Part shown: piece by piece, positions 1 through 6,370 of the stretch | Position numbering within the stretch: the first letter of the stretch is position 1 | How the letters are laid out: each line of letters opens with the position of its first letter | NCBI GenBank assembly: GCA_028877045.1 | Contig: JAGWPQ010000373.1 | Coordinates: 1 to 7,860, forward strand | Origin: Bacteroidota bacterium | GTDB lineage: Bacteria; Bacteroidota; Bacteroidia; Chitinophagales; Chitinophagaceae | DNA length: 7,860 nucleotides | Direction: 5' to 3' | Notes under the pieces: generated by a model | The model's input: the letters and a program-made list of their open reading frames with translations, nothing else | What the model was told of the DNA's origin: nothing | The model's database searches: none | Position numbers and translations under genes: made by a program

Positions 1-1
1 A

Positions 2-2335
2 TATTCTGCCTTTTTAAGAAGTTTTATTTTTTTTATATTTTTTTCGACCAGCATTCAACTTTCTGCACAAAATAAATTTACAGTAAGTGGTATTGTGAAG
101 GATAAACAAACCGGCGAATTATTAATTGGCGCCTCTGTAAAATTAGAAGGAACAAATAATAATGCCATCACAAACGGTTATGGTTTTTATTCCATTACCG
201 CTTCACAAAATGATTATACCATTTCGTTTAATTATGCGGGCTATCAAATCAACTCACAAAAAATAAATCTTAATCAAAATATTGAATTGATAATTGAATT
301 GCAGCCGCAGTTGAATGTGTTGACAGATGTAATCGTATCAACAAAAAAGAAAAACGAAAACATCTCAAAACCCTTGATGGGCGTGGAAAAACTCAGCATG
401 AAAGAGATCAACCAATTGCCTGTTTTATTGGGCGAAAAAGATGTTTTAAAAAGTATTCAATTATTACCGGGCATAAAATCGGCGGGCGAAGGTAACAGTG
501 GCTTCTATGTTCGTGGTGGTGGTTCCGATCAGAATTTGATTTTATTGGATGAAGCACCTGTTTATAATGCATCGCATTTATTGGGTTTCTTTTCAACTTT
601 TAATTCTGATGCAATTAAGGACCTAACACTTTATAAAGGTGGTATGCCTGCACAATATGGCGGCCGGTTATCGTCGGTTGTTGATATTAAAATGAAAGAT
701 GGCAATAACAAAGATTATACAGTAAGTGGTGGCGTTGGTTTAATTTCTTCACGCATCAATATCGAAGGGCCGATCGTAAAAGATAAGGGTTCATTCATCA
801 TCAGCGCAAGGCGAACCTATGCCGATATGTTTTTAAAATTGTCGCCCGATACTGTGATGAGAGGCAATACCATTTATTTCTACGACCTGAATGCAAAAGG
901 AAATTATAAATTAGGAAAGAATGACCGTTTATTTTTATCAGGATATTTTGGAAGAGACGTGTTGGGCTTTGGCCAATCTTTCAGCACCGATTGGGGCAAT
1001 GCTACCGGAACTTTGCGATGGAACCACATTGTGAGCAATAAAATATTTTCTAACACATCCCTTATTTACAGCGATTATAGTTACAATATTAAAATACAAT
1101 CTGGTACCGATAATTTTAAGATCACATCACAAATTCGCGACCTTAATTTGAAACAGGATTTTGATTTTTATAACAACAGTAAGAGTAAAATAAAATTTGG
1201 TGCCGATATTATTCGCCATGTTGTTTCTCCGGGTCGAATTACTGCAAGTTCTGTTTCAAATATTAAAAGCACTGAAATACAAAATCGTTATTCGTACGAA
1301 AGTGCTATCTATGTTTCGCATGAACTAACTGTGAATGACAAACTGAATTTTGTGTATGGTTTGCGCTTATCTAATTTATCATGTGTTGGTCCCGGTAATT
1401 ATTATCATTACGATCAAAACGGGAATACAATCGATACTGTTCATTATAACACAGGGCAAATTGTTGCAAGCTACTGGAATCTTGAACCACGTTTTGCAGC
1501 GAGTTATCAATTAGATGAAATAAGTTCTATTAAATTTTCTTATAACCGAAATGTTCAGAACCTACATTTATTAAGTAACGCAACGGCATCAACACCAACA
1601 GATCTTTGGTTGCCAAGTACCAATAATGTTAAGCCCGAAATTGCCGATCAGGTTTCGTTAGGTTATTTTAAAAATTTTAAGAATGATCAATTCGAATTTA
1701 GTGTTGAAACCTATTACAAATGGCTGCAAAATCAAATTGATTACAGAAGCGGCGCTGACCTGCAGGCCAATGATAATGTTGAAAGCGAATTGATATATGG
1801 CAGTGGAAGGGCTTACGGCATTGAGTTTTTTTTAAAGAAAAAATTTGGAAGATTCAACGGATGGATGGGTTATACTTTATCAAGAACAGAAAACCGTTTT
1901 GCAGAAATTAATAATGGGAATTATTTTCCTGCAAAGCAAGATCAAACACACAATATTTCTTTAGTGGGAATTTATAAATTAAATGAACAATGGACTTTAT
2001 CGGGTACATGGGTTTATAATACCGGCAATGCAGTTACTTTTCCAAGTGGGAAATATTATGTGAACGGTCAGGTAATTTTTCTTTACACCGAAAGAAATGG
2101 TTACCGTATGCCGGCATATCATCGTTTGGATCTTGCCGCAACTTGGGAAAGCAAAAAAAATAAAACAAGAAAATACCAAAGCAGCTGGACCTATGGCTTG
2201 TATAATGTGTACGGCAGAGAAAATGCTTATTTCATTCAGTTTAAAAACGATCCCAACGATGCATCAAAAACTATCGCACAACAAACTTCGTTGTTTCGTT
2301 TTGTACCCAGTGTAACATGGAATTTTAAATTTTAA
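2..2335 (+). CDS. TonB-dependent receptor with carboxypeptidase-regulatory-like N-terminal domain (5' end cut by window)
   Basis: Outer-membrane active transporter, powered by TonB-ExbBD; substrate unknown. The frame is open to the left edge, and 777 residues are visible. Residues 1-23 read as the end of a signal peptide: an F/I-rich core followed by STSIQLSAQ, with cleavage probably before or near Q23. No ATG is visible, so the true start lies just outside the window. A GTG at 95 is in frame but internal, because it would remove the signal and the first strand (FTVSGIVKD) of the regulatory domain. Residues about 26-101 are the CarboxypepD_reg-like beta-sandwich. Residues about 122-232 are the plug, with FYVRGGGSDQN at 168-178 and LYKGGMPAQYGGRLSSV at 210-226. 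The rest is the beta-barrel, ending in an aromatic strand with terminal F (VTWNFKF), as expected for a BAM signal. It is not SusC-like in its partner: the next gene is DUF4249, not SusD. The family is certain; the cargo is not. Confidence 0.93.
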   Translation, partial: YSAFLRSFIFFIFFSTSIQLSAQNKFTVSGIVKDKQTGELLIGASVKLEGTNNNAITNGYGFYSITASQNDYTISFNYAGYQINSQKINLNQNIELIIELQPQLNVLTDVIVSTKKKNENISKPLMGVEKLSMKEINQLPVLLGEKDVLKSIQLLPGIKSAGEGNSGFYVRGGGSDQNLILLDEAPVYNASHLLGFFSTFNSDAIKDLTLYKGGMPAQYGGRLSSVVDIKMKDGNNKDYTVSGGVGLISSRINIEGPIVKDKGSFIISARRTYADMFLKLSPDTVMRGNTIYFYDLNAKGNYKLGKNDRLFLSGYFGRDVLGFGQSFSTDWGNATGTLRWNHIVSNKIFSNTSLIYSDYSYNIKIQSGTDNFKITSQIRDLNLKQDFDFYNNSKSKIKFGADIIRHVVSPGRITASSVSNIKSTEIQNRYSYESAIYVSHELTVNDKLNFVYGLRLSNLSCVGPGNYYHYDQNGNTIDTVHYNTGQIVASYWNLEPRFAASYQLDEISSIKFSYNRNVQNLHLLSNATASTPTDLWLPSTNNVKPEIADQVSLGYFKNFKNDQFEFSVETYYKWLQNQIDYRSGADLQANDNVESELIYGSGRAYGIEFFLKKKFGRFNGWMGYTLSRTENRFAEINNGNYFPAKQDQTHNISLVGIYKLNEQWTLSGTWVYNTGNAVTFPSGKYYVNGQVIFLYTERNGYRMPAYHRLDLAATWESKKNKTRKYQSSWTYGLYNVYGRENAYFIQFKNDPNDASKTIAQQTSLFRFVPSVTWNFKF

Positions 2336-2353
2336 TTTCAGAATGTAATTATC

Positions 2354-3139
2354 ATGAAAAAATATTTCAGCATAACATTCTTCTTCATCGCAGCATTAAC
2401 AGCTTGTACCAAAACCATTAATGTTGATCTGAATAATGCACCGTCGCAATTAGTGATTGAAGGCATTGTGACCAACCAGTCCACTGCTCAGGTAAATATT
2501 TCAAAATCAGTAACATTCAGCAGTAGCAATGATTTCCCGACTATTTCGGGCGCAACAGTAAAAATTACCGACAATTTAAATAATAAATTTATTTTAAACG
2601 AAAACACACCCGGTTTTTACAGCAACAGTAATTTATTTGGTGTGCCGGGGCGTACTTATAATTTATCTGTAACACTTAACGGAATTAATTATACGGCAAG
2701 TTCAACCATGCCGCAACAGGTAAACCTCGATACTTTGTTACTTACAAAAATTCCTTATTTCAATAAAATGCTCACAGTGGTGCAACCTCAATATACCGAT
2801 CCCGCAGGTGTTGCCAATTATTACAGTTTTATAGAAACGATCGAATACCCGAATAAAAATTTTTCTGCTGGATTCTTTTTTGTTTGGGACGACAGATTCA
2901 ATGATGGCGGTGTCAGCACAAGACCATTAATTGTTGCCGACAGCACCATTTCATCGGGCGATACTATAAATGTTGAAATGCGTTGCATCGATAAAAATGT
3001 TTACCGCTATTATAATTCTTTATCCAATCTTCAGCAAAATTCTACCACACCTGCAAACCCTGTAAGCAATATTACCGGTGGATGTTTGGGATATTTCAGT
3101 GCAAATACAATTCAAAGAAAAAAAGTGGCGATACCATAA
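2354..3139 (+). CDS. DUF4249 family lipoprotein
   Basis: A 261-residue protein with a lipoprotein signal: a hydrophobic core (ITFFFIAALTAC) and the lipidated Cys at residue 18. It should be anchored in the outer membrane, probably at the surface. The mature protein starts with a DUF4249-type strand pattern (VDLNNAPSQLVIEGIVTN, 24-41), followed by a beta-rich region with GATVKITDN (66-74) and GFYSN (87-91). It ends with the family signature: CIDKNVYRYYNSL (211-223), then NPVSNITGGCLGYFSA (235-250), then VAIP at the C terminus, so it is complete. It begins 18 bases after the receptor stop and is very probably co-transcribed and functionally paired with it. This receptor/DUF4249 arrangement recurs in Bacteroidota, and by analogy with SusC/SusD the lipoprotein may help capture substrate, but that role is inference. 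The residue after GG is usually Ala and is Cys244 here. The start ATG has an A/T-rich leader without Shine-Dalgarno. Confidence 0.88.
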   Translation: MKKYFSITFFFIAALTACTKTINVDLNNAPSQLVIEGIVTNQSTAQVNISKSVTFSSSNDFPTISGATVKITDNLNNKFILNENTPGFYSNSNLFGVPGRTYNLSVTLNGINYTASSTMPQQVNLDTLLLTKIPYFNKMLTVVQPQYTDPAGVANYYSFIETIEYPNKNFSAGFFFVWDDRFNDGGVSTRPLIVADSTISSGDTINVEMRCIDKNVYRYYNSLSNLQQNSTTPANPVSNITGGCLGYFSANTIQRKKVAIP

Positions 3140-3219
3140 TTTTTTTGTTGACGAGCTTTTGTTTTTCATGGCATCGCCTGTTGCGTCGCACTCTTGTACG
3201 CTTTGTTCTTTATTCAGCA
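3140..3219. repeat. Intergenic spacer between convergent genes; possible dispersed repeat
   Basis: Non-coding gap between the DUF4249 stop and the methyltransferase stop. It opens with a run of T. Its core (about 3152-3201) is visibly more GC-rich than neighbouring spacers and contains the short palindrome TGCGTCGCA and a GGC-ATC-GCC stem. The segment resembles short elements I associate with intergenic regions of Chitinophagaceae genomes, where the minus-strand translation reads like NKEQSVQECDATGDA. That resemblance is from memory and no second copy exists in this window. It could instead be an ordinary bidirectional 3' region. Confidence 0.35.
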
Positions 3220-3234
3220 TTAAGAAGCGTGCAA
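3194..3234 (+). other. Imperfect inverted repeat at the convergent gene ends (possible weak terminator)
   Basis: The arms TTGTACGCTT (3194-3203) and AAGCGTGCAA (3225-3234) can form a 10-bp stem in plus-strand RNA with one G-U pair, around a 21-base loop. In minus-strand RNA the same pair becomes a C-A mismatch. The right arm overlaps the last codons of the methyltransferase. It would suit the 3' end of the DUF4249 transcript, but it is followed by an A-run rather than a T-run, so it is not a canonical intrinsic terminator. Confidence 0.3.
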
Positions 3235-3924
3235 TAAAAAAATAGCTAATCGTTTATGAATATCGGGAAGAGATTCTTTCCATTCTTTAACAGTTTTTGT
3301 TTTAATAGTTTCTGTTGATGCAGTAATATCAACAGCAATACAAAGTTTTGTTTCTTCCCGGCAATAATGCAAAAGGTCTTTTATCAGCTGATTATTGCGG
3401 TAAGGCGTTTCAATAAAAATTTGTGTGCAATTTTTTTTGTGCGAATTAATTTCCAGTTCTTTGATTGCATTTTTTCTTTCCAGATTATCGATCGGCAAAT
3501 AGCCGCTGAACTGAAAATTTTGTCCGTTCATACCGCTTGCCATCAATGCCAGGAGGATAGAACTCGGCCCCACCAAGGGTTTCACCATTGCACCAATATG
3601 TTGAGCAGCATCAACCAAAATTTGCCCGGGATCGGCAACACCCGGACAACCGGCTTCGCTGATGATGCCAATATTTTTTCCCTGCTTTAATAATCGAATG
3701 AATTGTTGTTTAACTTCTTCCTCAGCTTTATGAATGGCGAACCATTGGTAATCATCAATCACCATTTCTTTCCACAACTTTTTCAAAAATCGTCTTGCCG
3801 TTTTTTCATTCTCCACAAAAAATATTTGACAGTTTTTTATTGCATCCAAAATATAATTTGGAATGGTTTCAATGGCATCATCATGCAAAACAGTTGGTAT
3901 CAAAAAAACTTTACCTGAACTCAT
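3220..3924 (-). CDS. SAM-dependent methyltransferase, tetrapyrrole methylase fold (short RsmI-like)
   Basis: A 234-residue cytoplasmic enzyme of the TP_methylase superfamily, closest in motif pattern to RsmI, the 16S rRNA C1402 2'-O-methyltransferase. Visible motifs: KVFLIPTVL at 5-13 (N-terminal strand), ISEAGCPGVADPG at 88-100 (matching RsmI's sDAGtPlisDPG loop), LVGPSSILLALMASG at 117-131 (SAM-binding region), FSGYLP at 139-144 and FIETPYRN at 170-177 (RsmI FyEsPhR). At 234 residues it is about 50 shorter than E. coli RsmI (286) and stops after the second half of the fold, so the RsmI C-terminal extension is absent. Bacteroidota often carry such a short paralogue beside a full RsmI. The substrate is therefore uncertain and I give no symbol. 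It starts 13 bases after the EI24-like gene stop, probably in one transcript, and converges on the DUF4249 gene. Confidence 0.85.
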   Translation of the reverse strand: MSSGKVFLIPTVLHDDAIETIPNYILDAIKNCQIFFVENEKTARRFLKKLWKEMVIDDYQWFAIHKAEEEVKQQFIRLLKQGKNIGIISEAGCPGVADPGQILVDAAQHIGAMVKPLVGPSSILLALMASGMNGQNFQFSGYLPIDNLERKNAIKELEINSHKKNCTQIFIETPYRNNQLIKDLLHYCREETKLCIAVDITASTETIKTKTVKEWKESLPDIHKRLAIFLLHAS

Positions 3925-3937
3925 TGCACTAAATTAA

Positions 3938-4708
3938 TTAATTAGAAGCGGAACTTTCTTTCAACGGATAAATACTTAAAGTTGCTGCCACTACCGAATA
4001 AGCGGGTGCCAAGGTCCATCCAACAAACGGCAATAAATGCATAGCATAAAAAACTATTCCGTTGCCAATGGCCAATCCTTTGTGATGCGAAATATAAACA
4101 GCGCTTTCGGCAATAGATTTATTATGGCGTTTTAAACTGTAATCGAGCATCGAGTAACCGTAATAGTAACATTCGATCAAAACAGCAAGTATAGGTGTAA
4201 TCATTCCCGCAACCGGAACAACGCATGCAAACAAAATAGCAATGGCATACACAGTTTGTGTGATACCATTCTTTCCAGCAATACTAATTCCACGGAAAAT
4301 ATCTTTTGCAAGTTGAGCAAAGCTGAAAGGGAAATCTTTTCCTTCAATGATAGCTTCTGTTTTTTCGCTCAGGTAAGCAAACAATGGCGAGCCGATAATT
4401 AGGAATAAATATTTAAACAGCGAAAAATAAAACAGCATCATCAATATCCACAACATTAAACTTCCCATGGTAAAAAAGAAACCCAGCCACCCGCTGTTCA
4501 TTTTATCTAACCAGGTTTTTAATCCGGTTTTTAAACTCAGCCATTCAATGAAATTATTGGCAGTATGTCCGAAATAATACATGCTGATCATAAAAAGAAT
4601 GGCATATAAAATTCCCGGCACCAGGATCCATTTCATTAATTTATGTTTCTTTATAAATTCATGTGCCTGAAAATAGGATTGTATGGCTATGATAATTTCT
4701 TTCAGCAC
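3938..4708 (-). CDS. EI24 domain-containing (CysZ-like) inner-membrane protein
   Basis: A 256-residue polytopic membrane protein of the EI24/CysZ family. CysZ imports sulfate in Proteobacteria; the role of Bacteroidota members is not established. Hydrophobic segments lie near 27-46, 76-112 (long, perhaps a hairpin), 152-180 and 215-246. The family-typical stretch IGSPLFAYLSEKTE is at 105-118, right after the second segment, followed by an amphipathic region (AQLAKDIFRGI). The start is GTG at 4708; the in-frame region upstream has no ATG or GTG before a stop at about 4742. VLKEIIIAIQSYFQAHEFIKKHKL fits the usual N terminus, whereas the next Met (residue 25) would remove the conserved amphipathic lead. 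No cysteine biosynthesis gene is nearby, so a sulfate role is not supported by context. It is first of a probable two-gene unit with the methyltransferase and is divergent from the glycosylase gene. Confidence 0.85.
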   Translation of the reverse strand: MLKEIIIAIQSYFQAHEFIKKHKLMKWILVPGILYAILFMISMYYFGHTANNFIEWLSLKTGLKTWLDKMNSGWLGFFFTMGSLMLWILMMLFYFSLFKYLFLIIGSPLFAYLSEKTEAIIEGKDFPFSFAQLAKDIFRGISIAGKNGITQTVYAIAILFACVVPVAGMITPILAVLIECYYYGYSMLDYSLKRHNKSIAESAVYISHHKGLAIGNGIVFYAMHLLPFVGWTLAPAYSVVAATLSIYPLKESSASN

Positions 4709-4728
4709 AGGGGGTAATTTTAGAATTG

Positions 4729-4759
4729 CAAAAATAACTGTTTAAAATGTAAATCGAAA
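4729..4759 (-). promoter_or_regulatory. Candidate Bacteroidota-type promoter for the EI24-like gene
   Basis: On the minus strand, TATTTTTG (4736-4729) matches the Bacteroidota -7 consensus TAnnTTTG exactly. A TTTC (4759-4756) lies 19 bases upstream, close to the -33 TTTG. Transcription would start near 4722, about 14 bases before the GTG. The 50-base divergent gap must also contain the glycosylase promoter; the best plus-strand match there is only TAATTTTA at 4715-4722, without a good -33 box. Confidence 0.4.
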
Positions 4760-5391
4760 TGCAAAAAAACATCAACAAAAACTGGAATAAATTATTGCCT
4801 CAATTTTATCTGAGAACAAATGTAGTTACTATTGCGAAAGACTTGCTGGGTAAGGTTTTGGTGACACAGTTCAATGGCATTTTAACAGCAGGAAGAATTG
4901 TAGAGACCGAAGCTTACAACGGCGCGATCGATAAAGCATCACATGCTTTTGGTAATCGGCGAACAAAACGTACCGAAATTATGTTTTCGAAAGGTGGCTG
5001 TGCTTATGTTTATTTGTGCTATGGTGTGCATCATTTATTTAATGTGGTCACCAATACCGAAAATATTCCGCATGCTGTTTTGATTCGTGCAGTTGAACCG
5101 GTAACCGGAATAGAAACAATGTTGTTGCGAACCAATAAAATAAAACTGGATCATTCAATAACAAAAGGGCCGGGCAATGTTTCCAAAGCATTAGGCATTT
5201 CAACCAAATTAACAGGGAAAAGTTTATTAAGTGATGAATTATTTATTGCGGATGATGATTATAAAATAAATAAAAGCAACATTGTTGCCACAACAAGAAT
5301 TGGTGTTGAATATTCGGGCGAAGATGCTTTGCTGCCTTACCGGTTCATCATAAAAAATAATCCCTTTGTAAGCGGAAAGAAAAATTATTAA
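4759..5391 (+). CDS. DNA-3-methyladenine glycosylase, AAG/MPG type
   Basis: Base-excision repair enzyme that removes alkylated and deaminated purines (3-methyladenine, 7-methylguanine, hypoxanthine in family members) by base flipping. The 210-residue length is normal for bacterial AAG. Active-site residues align with human AAG: the catalytic Glu in RIVETEAY (Glu51, human E125), the base-stacking Tyr53 (human Y127) and His62 in the ASHAF segment (human H136). Others are Asn95 in YGVHHLFNVV (human N169) and Arg110 in LIRAVEP (human R182). The motif KGPGNVSKALGI further on matches human GPSKLCQALAI. All key residues are present, so activity is expected. The ATG at 4759 gives a normal short N-terminal extension before LPQFYLR. 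The NTF2-like gene follows after 17 bases, suggesting co-transcription, though that partner has an export signal and so no obvious repair role. Confidence 0.93.
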   Translation: MQKNINKNWNKLLPQFYLRTNVVTIAKDLLGKVLVTQFNGILTAGRIVETEAYNGAIDKASHAFGNRRTKRTEIMFSKGGCAYVYLCYGVHHLFNVVTNTENIPHAVLIRAVEPVTGIETMLLRTNKIKLDHSITKGPGNVSKALGISTKLTGKSLLSDELFIADDDYKINKSNIVATTRIGVEYSGEDALLPYRFIIKNNPFVSGKKNY

Positions 5392-5408
5392 ACGAATAAA
5401 TTACAATT

Positions 5409-5900
5409 ATGAAACTAAAAAGTTCTTTATCGGTTGTTTTTATTTTCATTGTGTTTACAGCTTTCAGTCAAAATAGAAATCACTCGCTCAACAAAATAAT
5501 CACGCAATACTTTTTGTTGTTAAATAAACACGATACTGTTGCAGTATCAAAAATGTATTCCGATACAGCAATACTTCAATCGCCTAATTGGGAAGGCAAC
5601 AAAAAAGGACAGCAAGGTGCAAGAGAAGTGTACTCAAGATATTTCATTTCATCGCCCGATTTAAAATTCACGATCACCCACCTTGTAATTACCGGGCATA
5701 CTGCAATTGTTGAATATACTTCGGAAGGAACGATGGTTCATCCGGAAGATGATGATGCCAAATACATGAATGGCAAGCATTACAGGCTGATGAATATTAC
5801 AAGGTTTGAAATAAAAGAAAACAAAATTGTTGCTGCAATTTCTTACTTCGATCAGGTGGCTTTTTTAAGGCAGGTAGGTTTCTTCAATCAAAGAAAATAA
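5409..5900 (+). CDS. Secreted NTF2/SnoaL-like protein
   Basis: A 163-residue protein with a Sec signal peptide: MKLK, a hydrophobic core VVFIFIVFTAF, and probable cleavage after Ser20 giving an N-terminal Gln, as is common in Bacteroidota. Residues about 27-155 have the SnoaL/NTF2 cone-fold pattern. An N-terminal helix (NKIITQYFLLLNKHD) leads into a Y-S-D-T-A-ILQSP strand, then GREVYSRYF-like helix residues (about 70-79). Next come paired strands LKFTITHLVITGHTAIVEYTSEGTM and HYRLMNITRFEIKENKIVAAISYFDQVAFLRQVG. The ending (strand, then YFDQ, then a hydrophobic turn) is typical of SnoaL-like polyketide-cyclase-related proteins. These may be enzymes or binding proteins, and no catalytic residue can be assigned. 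It lies 17 bases after the glycosylase gene and ends one base from the convergent lipoprotein gene. Confidence 0.75.
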   Translation: MKLKSSLSVVFIFIVFTAFSQNRNHSLNKIITQYFLLLNKHDTVAVSKMYSDTAILQSPNWEGNKKGQQGAREVYSRYFISSPDLKFTITHLVITGHTAIVEYTSEGTMVHPEDDDAKYMNGKHYRLMNITRFEIKENKIVAAISYFDQVAFLRQVGFFNQRK

Positions 5901-5908
5901 ATTATTTT
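5894..5908. repeat. Perfect inverted repeat spanning two convergent stop codons
   Basis: AAAATAA (5894-5900), one central A, TTATTTT (5902-5908). Each arm carries the Lys-TAA ending of one gene, so the two reading frames stop one base apart. The 7-bp stem is entirely A/T and has no real loop, so it would be a poor terminator; the symmetry follows largely from both genes ending in AAA TAA. Confidence 0.5.
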
Positions 5909-6360
5909 ACCGTAGCATAAACAGCATAATGTTTCAATACTTTTATTTTTAATTGATTATTTTCTACACTTACTTTTTTATACTCTTTAAATTGTTGCGC
6001 CTTATCTTTAAATCCAACAATACACGAAAACTTTTCTTTACCCGATTTTAAAACAACAATAGGCTGGATGCCGATATTGGGTATTTTCAAAGTATCAACA
6101 GTTTCTAATTCCTCATACTTTACTTTCATAATAAAATGAAAGGTTTTTGTTGTTTGATACACTTTAACTGTAAAAGCCCAATCTTTATTTAATGCATCTC
6201 CGGCATTTTCGGTAAGATCTGCAATTGGCCTGGAACTCACTGCTGTTCTGGTTTCTGGAATAGTATCAATGCCGATGATGGTTGTTTCTTTTTCAATGGC
6301 TTCCTGATTATTGCAAGAAATAATTGTGATTAGGGAAAATAGTACTGAGAGTTTTTTCAT
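5902..6360 (-). CDS. Small lipoprotein of unknown function
   Basis: A 152-residue protein that I do not recognise as a named family. The N terminus MKKLSVLFSLITIISC is a lipoprotein signal peptide with Cys16 as the lipidated residue (box IISC), so it should be membrane-anchored in the envelope. A low-complexity, charged and Thr-rich linker (about 17-50) is followed by a compact, probably beta-rich domain. That domain contains alternating hydrophobic strands such as WAFTVKVYQTT, FHFIMKVKYEE, PIVVLKSGKEKFSCIVGF and a C-terminal LKIKVLKHYAVYATVK. A second Cys (about residue 112) lies in the domain. The gene starts 10 bases after the PorP-like stop on the same strand, so the two are almost certainly co-transcribed. 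A role alongside the outer-membrane PorP-like protein is possible but is inference from position only. Confidence 0.75.
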   Translation of the reverse strand: MKKLSVLFSLITIISCNNQEAIEKETTIIGIDTIPETRTAVSSRPIADLTENAGDALNKDWAFTVKVYQTTKTFHFIMKVKYEELETVDTLKIPNIGIQPIVVLKSGKEKFSCIVGFKDKAQQFKEYKKVSVENNQLKIKVLKHYAVYATVK

Positions 6361-6370
6361 AAACTAATTC

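Noticed and set aside
408..596. Minus-strand open frame of 62 codons
   Set aside because: Antisense to the conserved plug domain of the receptor; no family resemblance.
1826..1843. T8-A3-G-A6 run inside the receptor as a possible slippery frameshift site
   Set aside because: The main frame continues normally through it (EFFLKKKFG) to a proper C terminus; no alternative product is evident.
1997..2315. Two overlapping frames (60 codons minus, 72 codons plus) inside the receptor
   Set aside because: Out-of-frame shadows of the conserved C-terminal barrel strands.
3020..3220. Minus-strand open frame of 66 codons whose ATG overlaps the methyltransferase stop (TAATG)
   Set aside because: Most of it is antisense to the conserved C-terminal signature of the DUF4249 gene, and its N-terminal part is the repeat-like spacer; no domain or plausible composition.
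3367..3918. Plus-strand open frames of 107 and 71 codons
   Set aside because: They lie wholly opposite the methyltransferase, whose conserved motifs show that the minus strand is coding.
3938..4708. Naming the EI24-like protein CysZ and assigning sulfate import
   Set aside because: Family-level similarity only; no cysteine or sulfate genes adjacent, and Bacteroidota members are not characterised.
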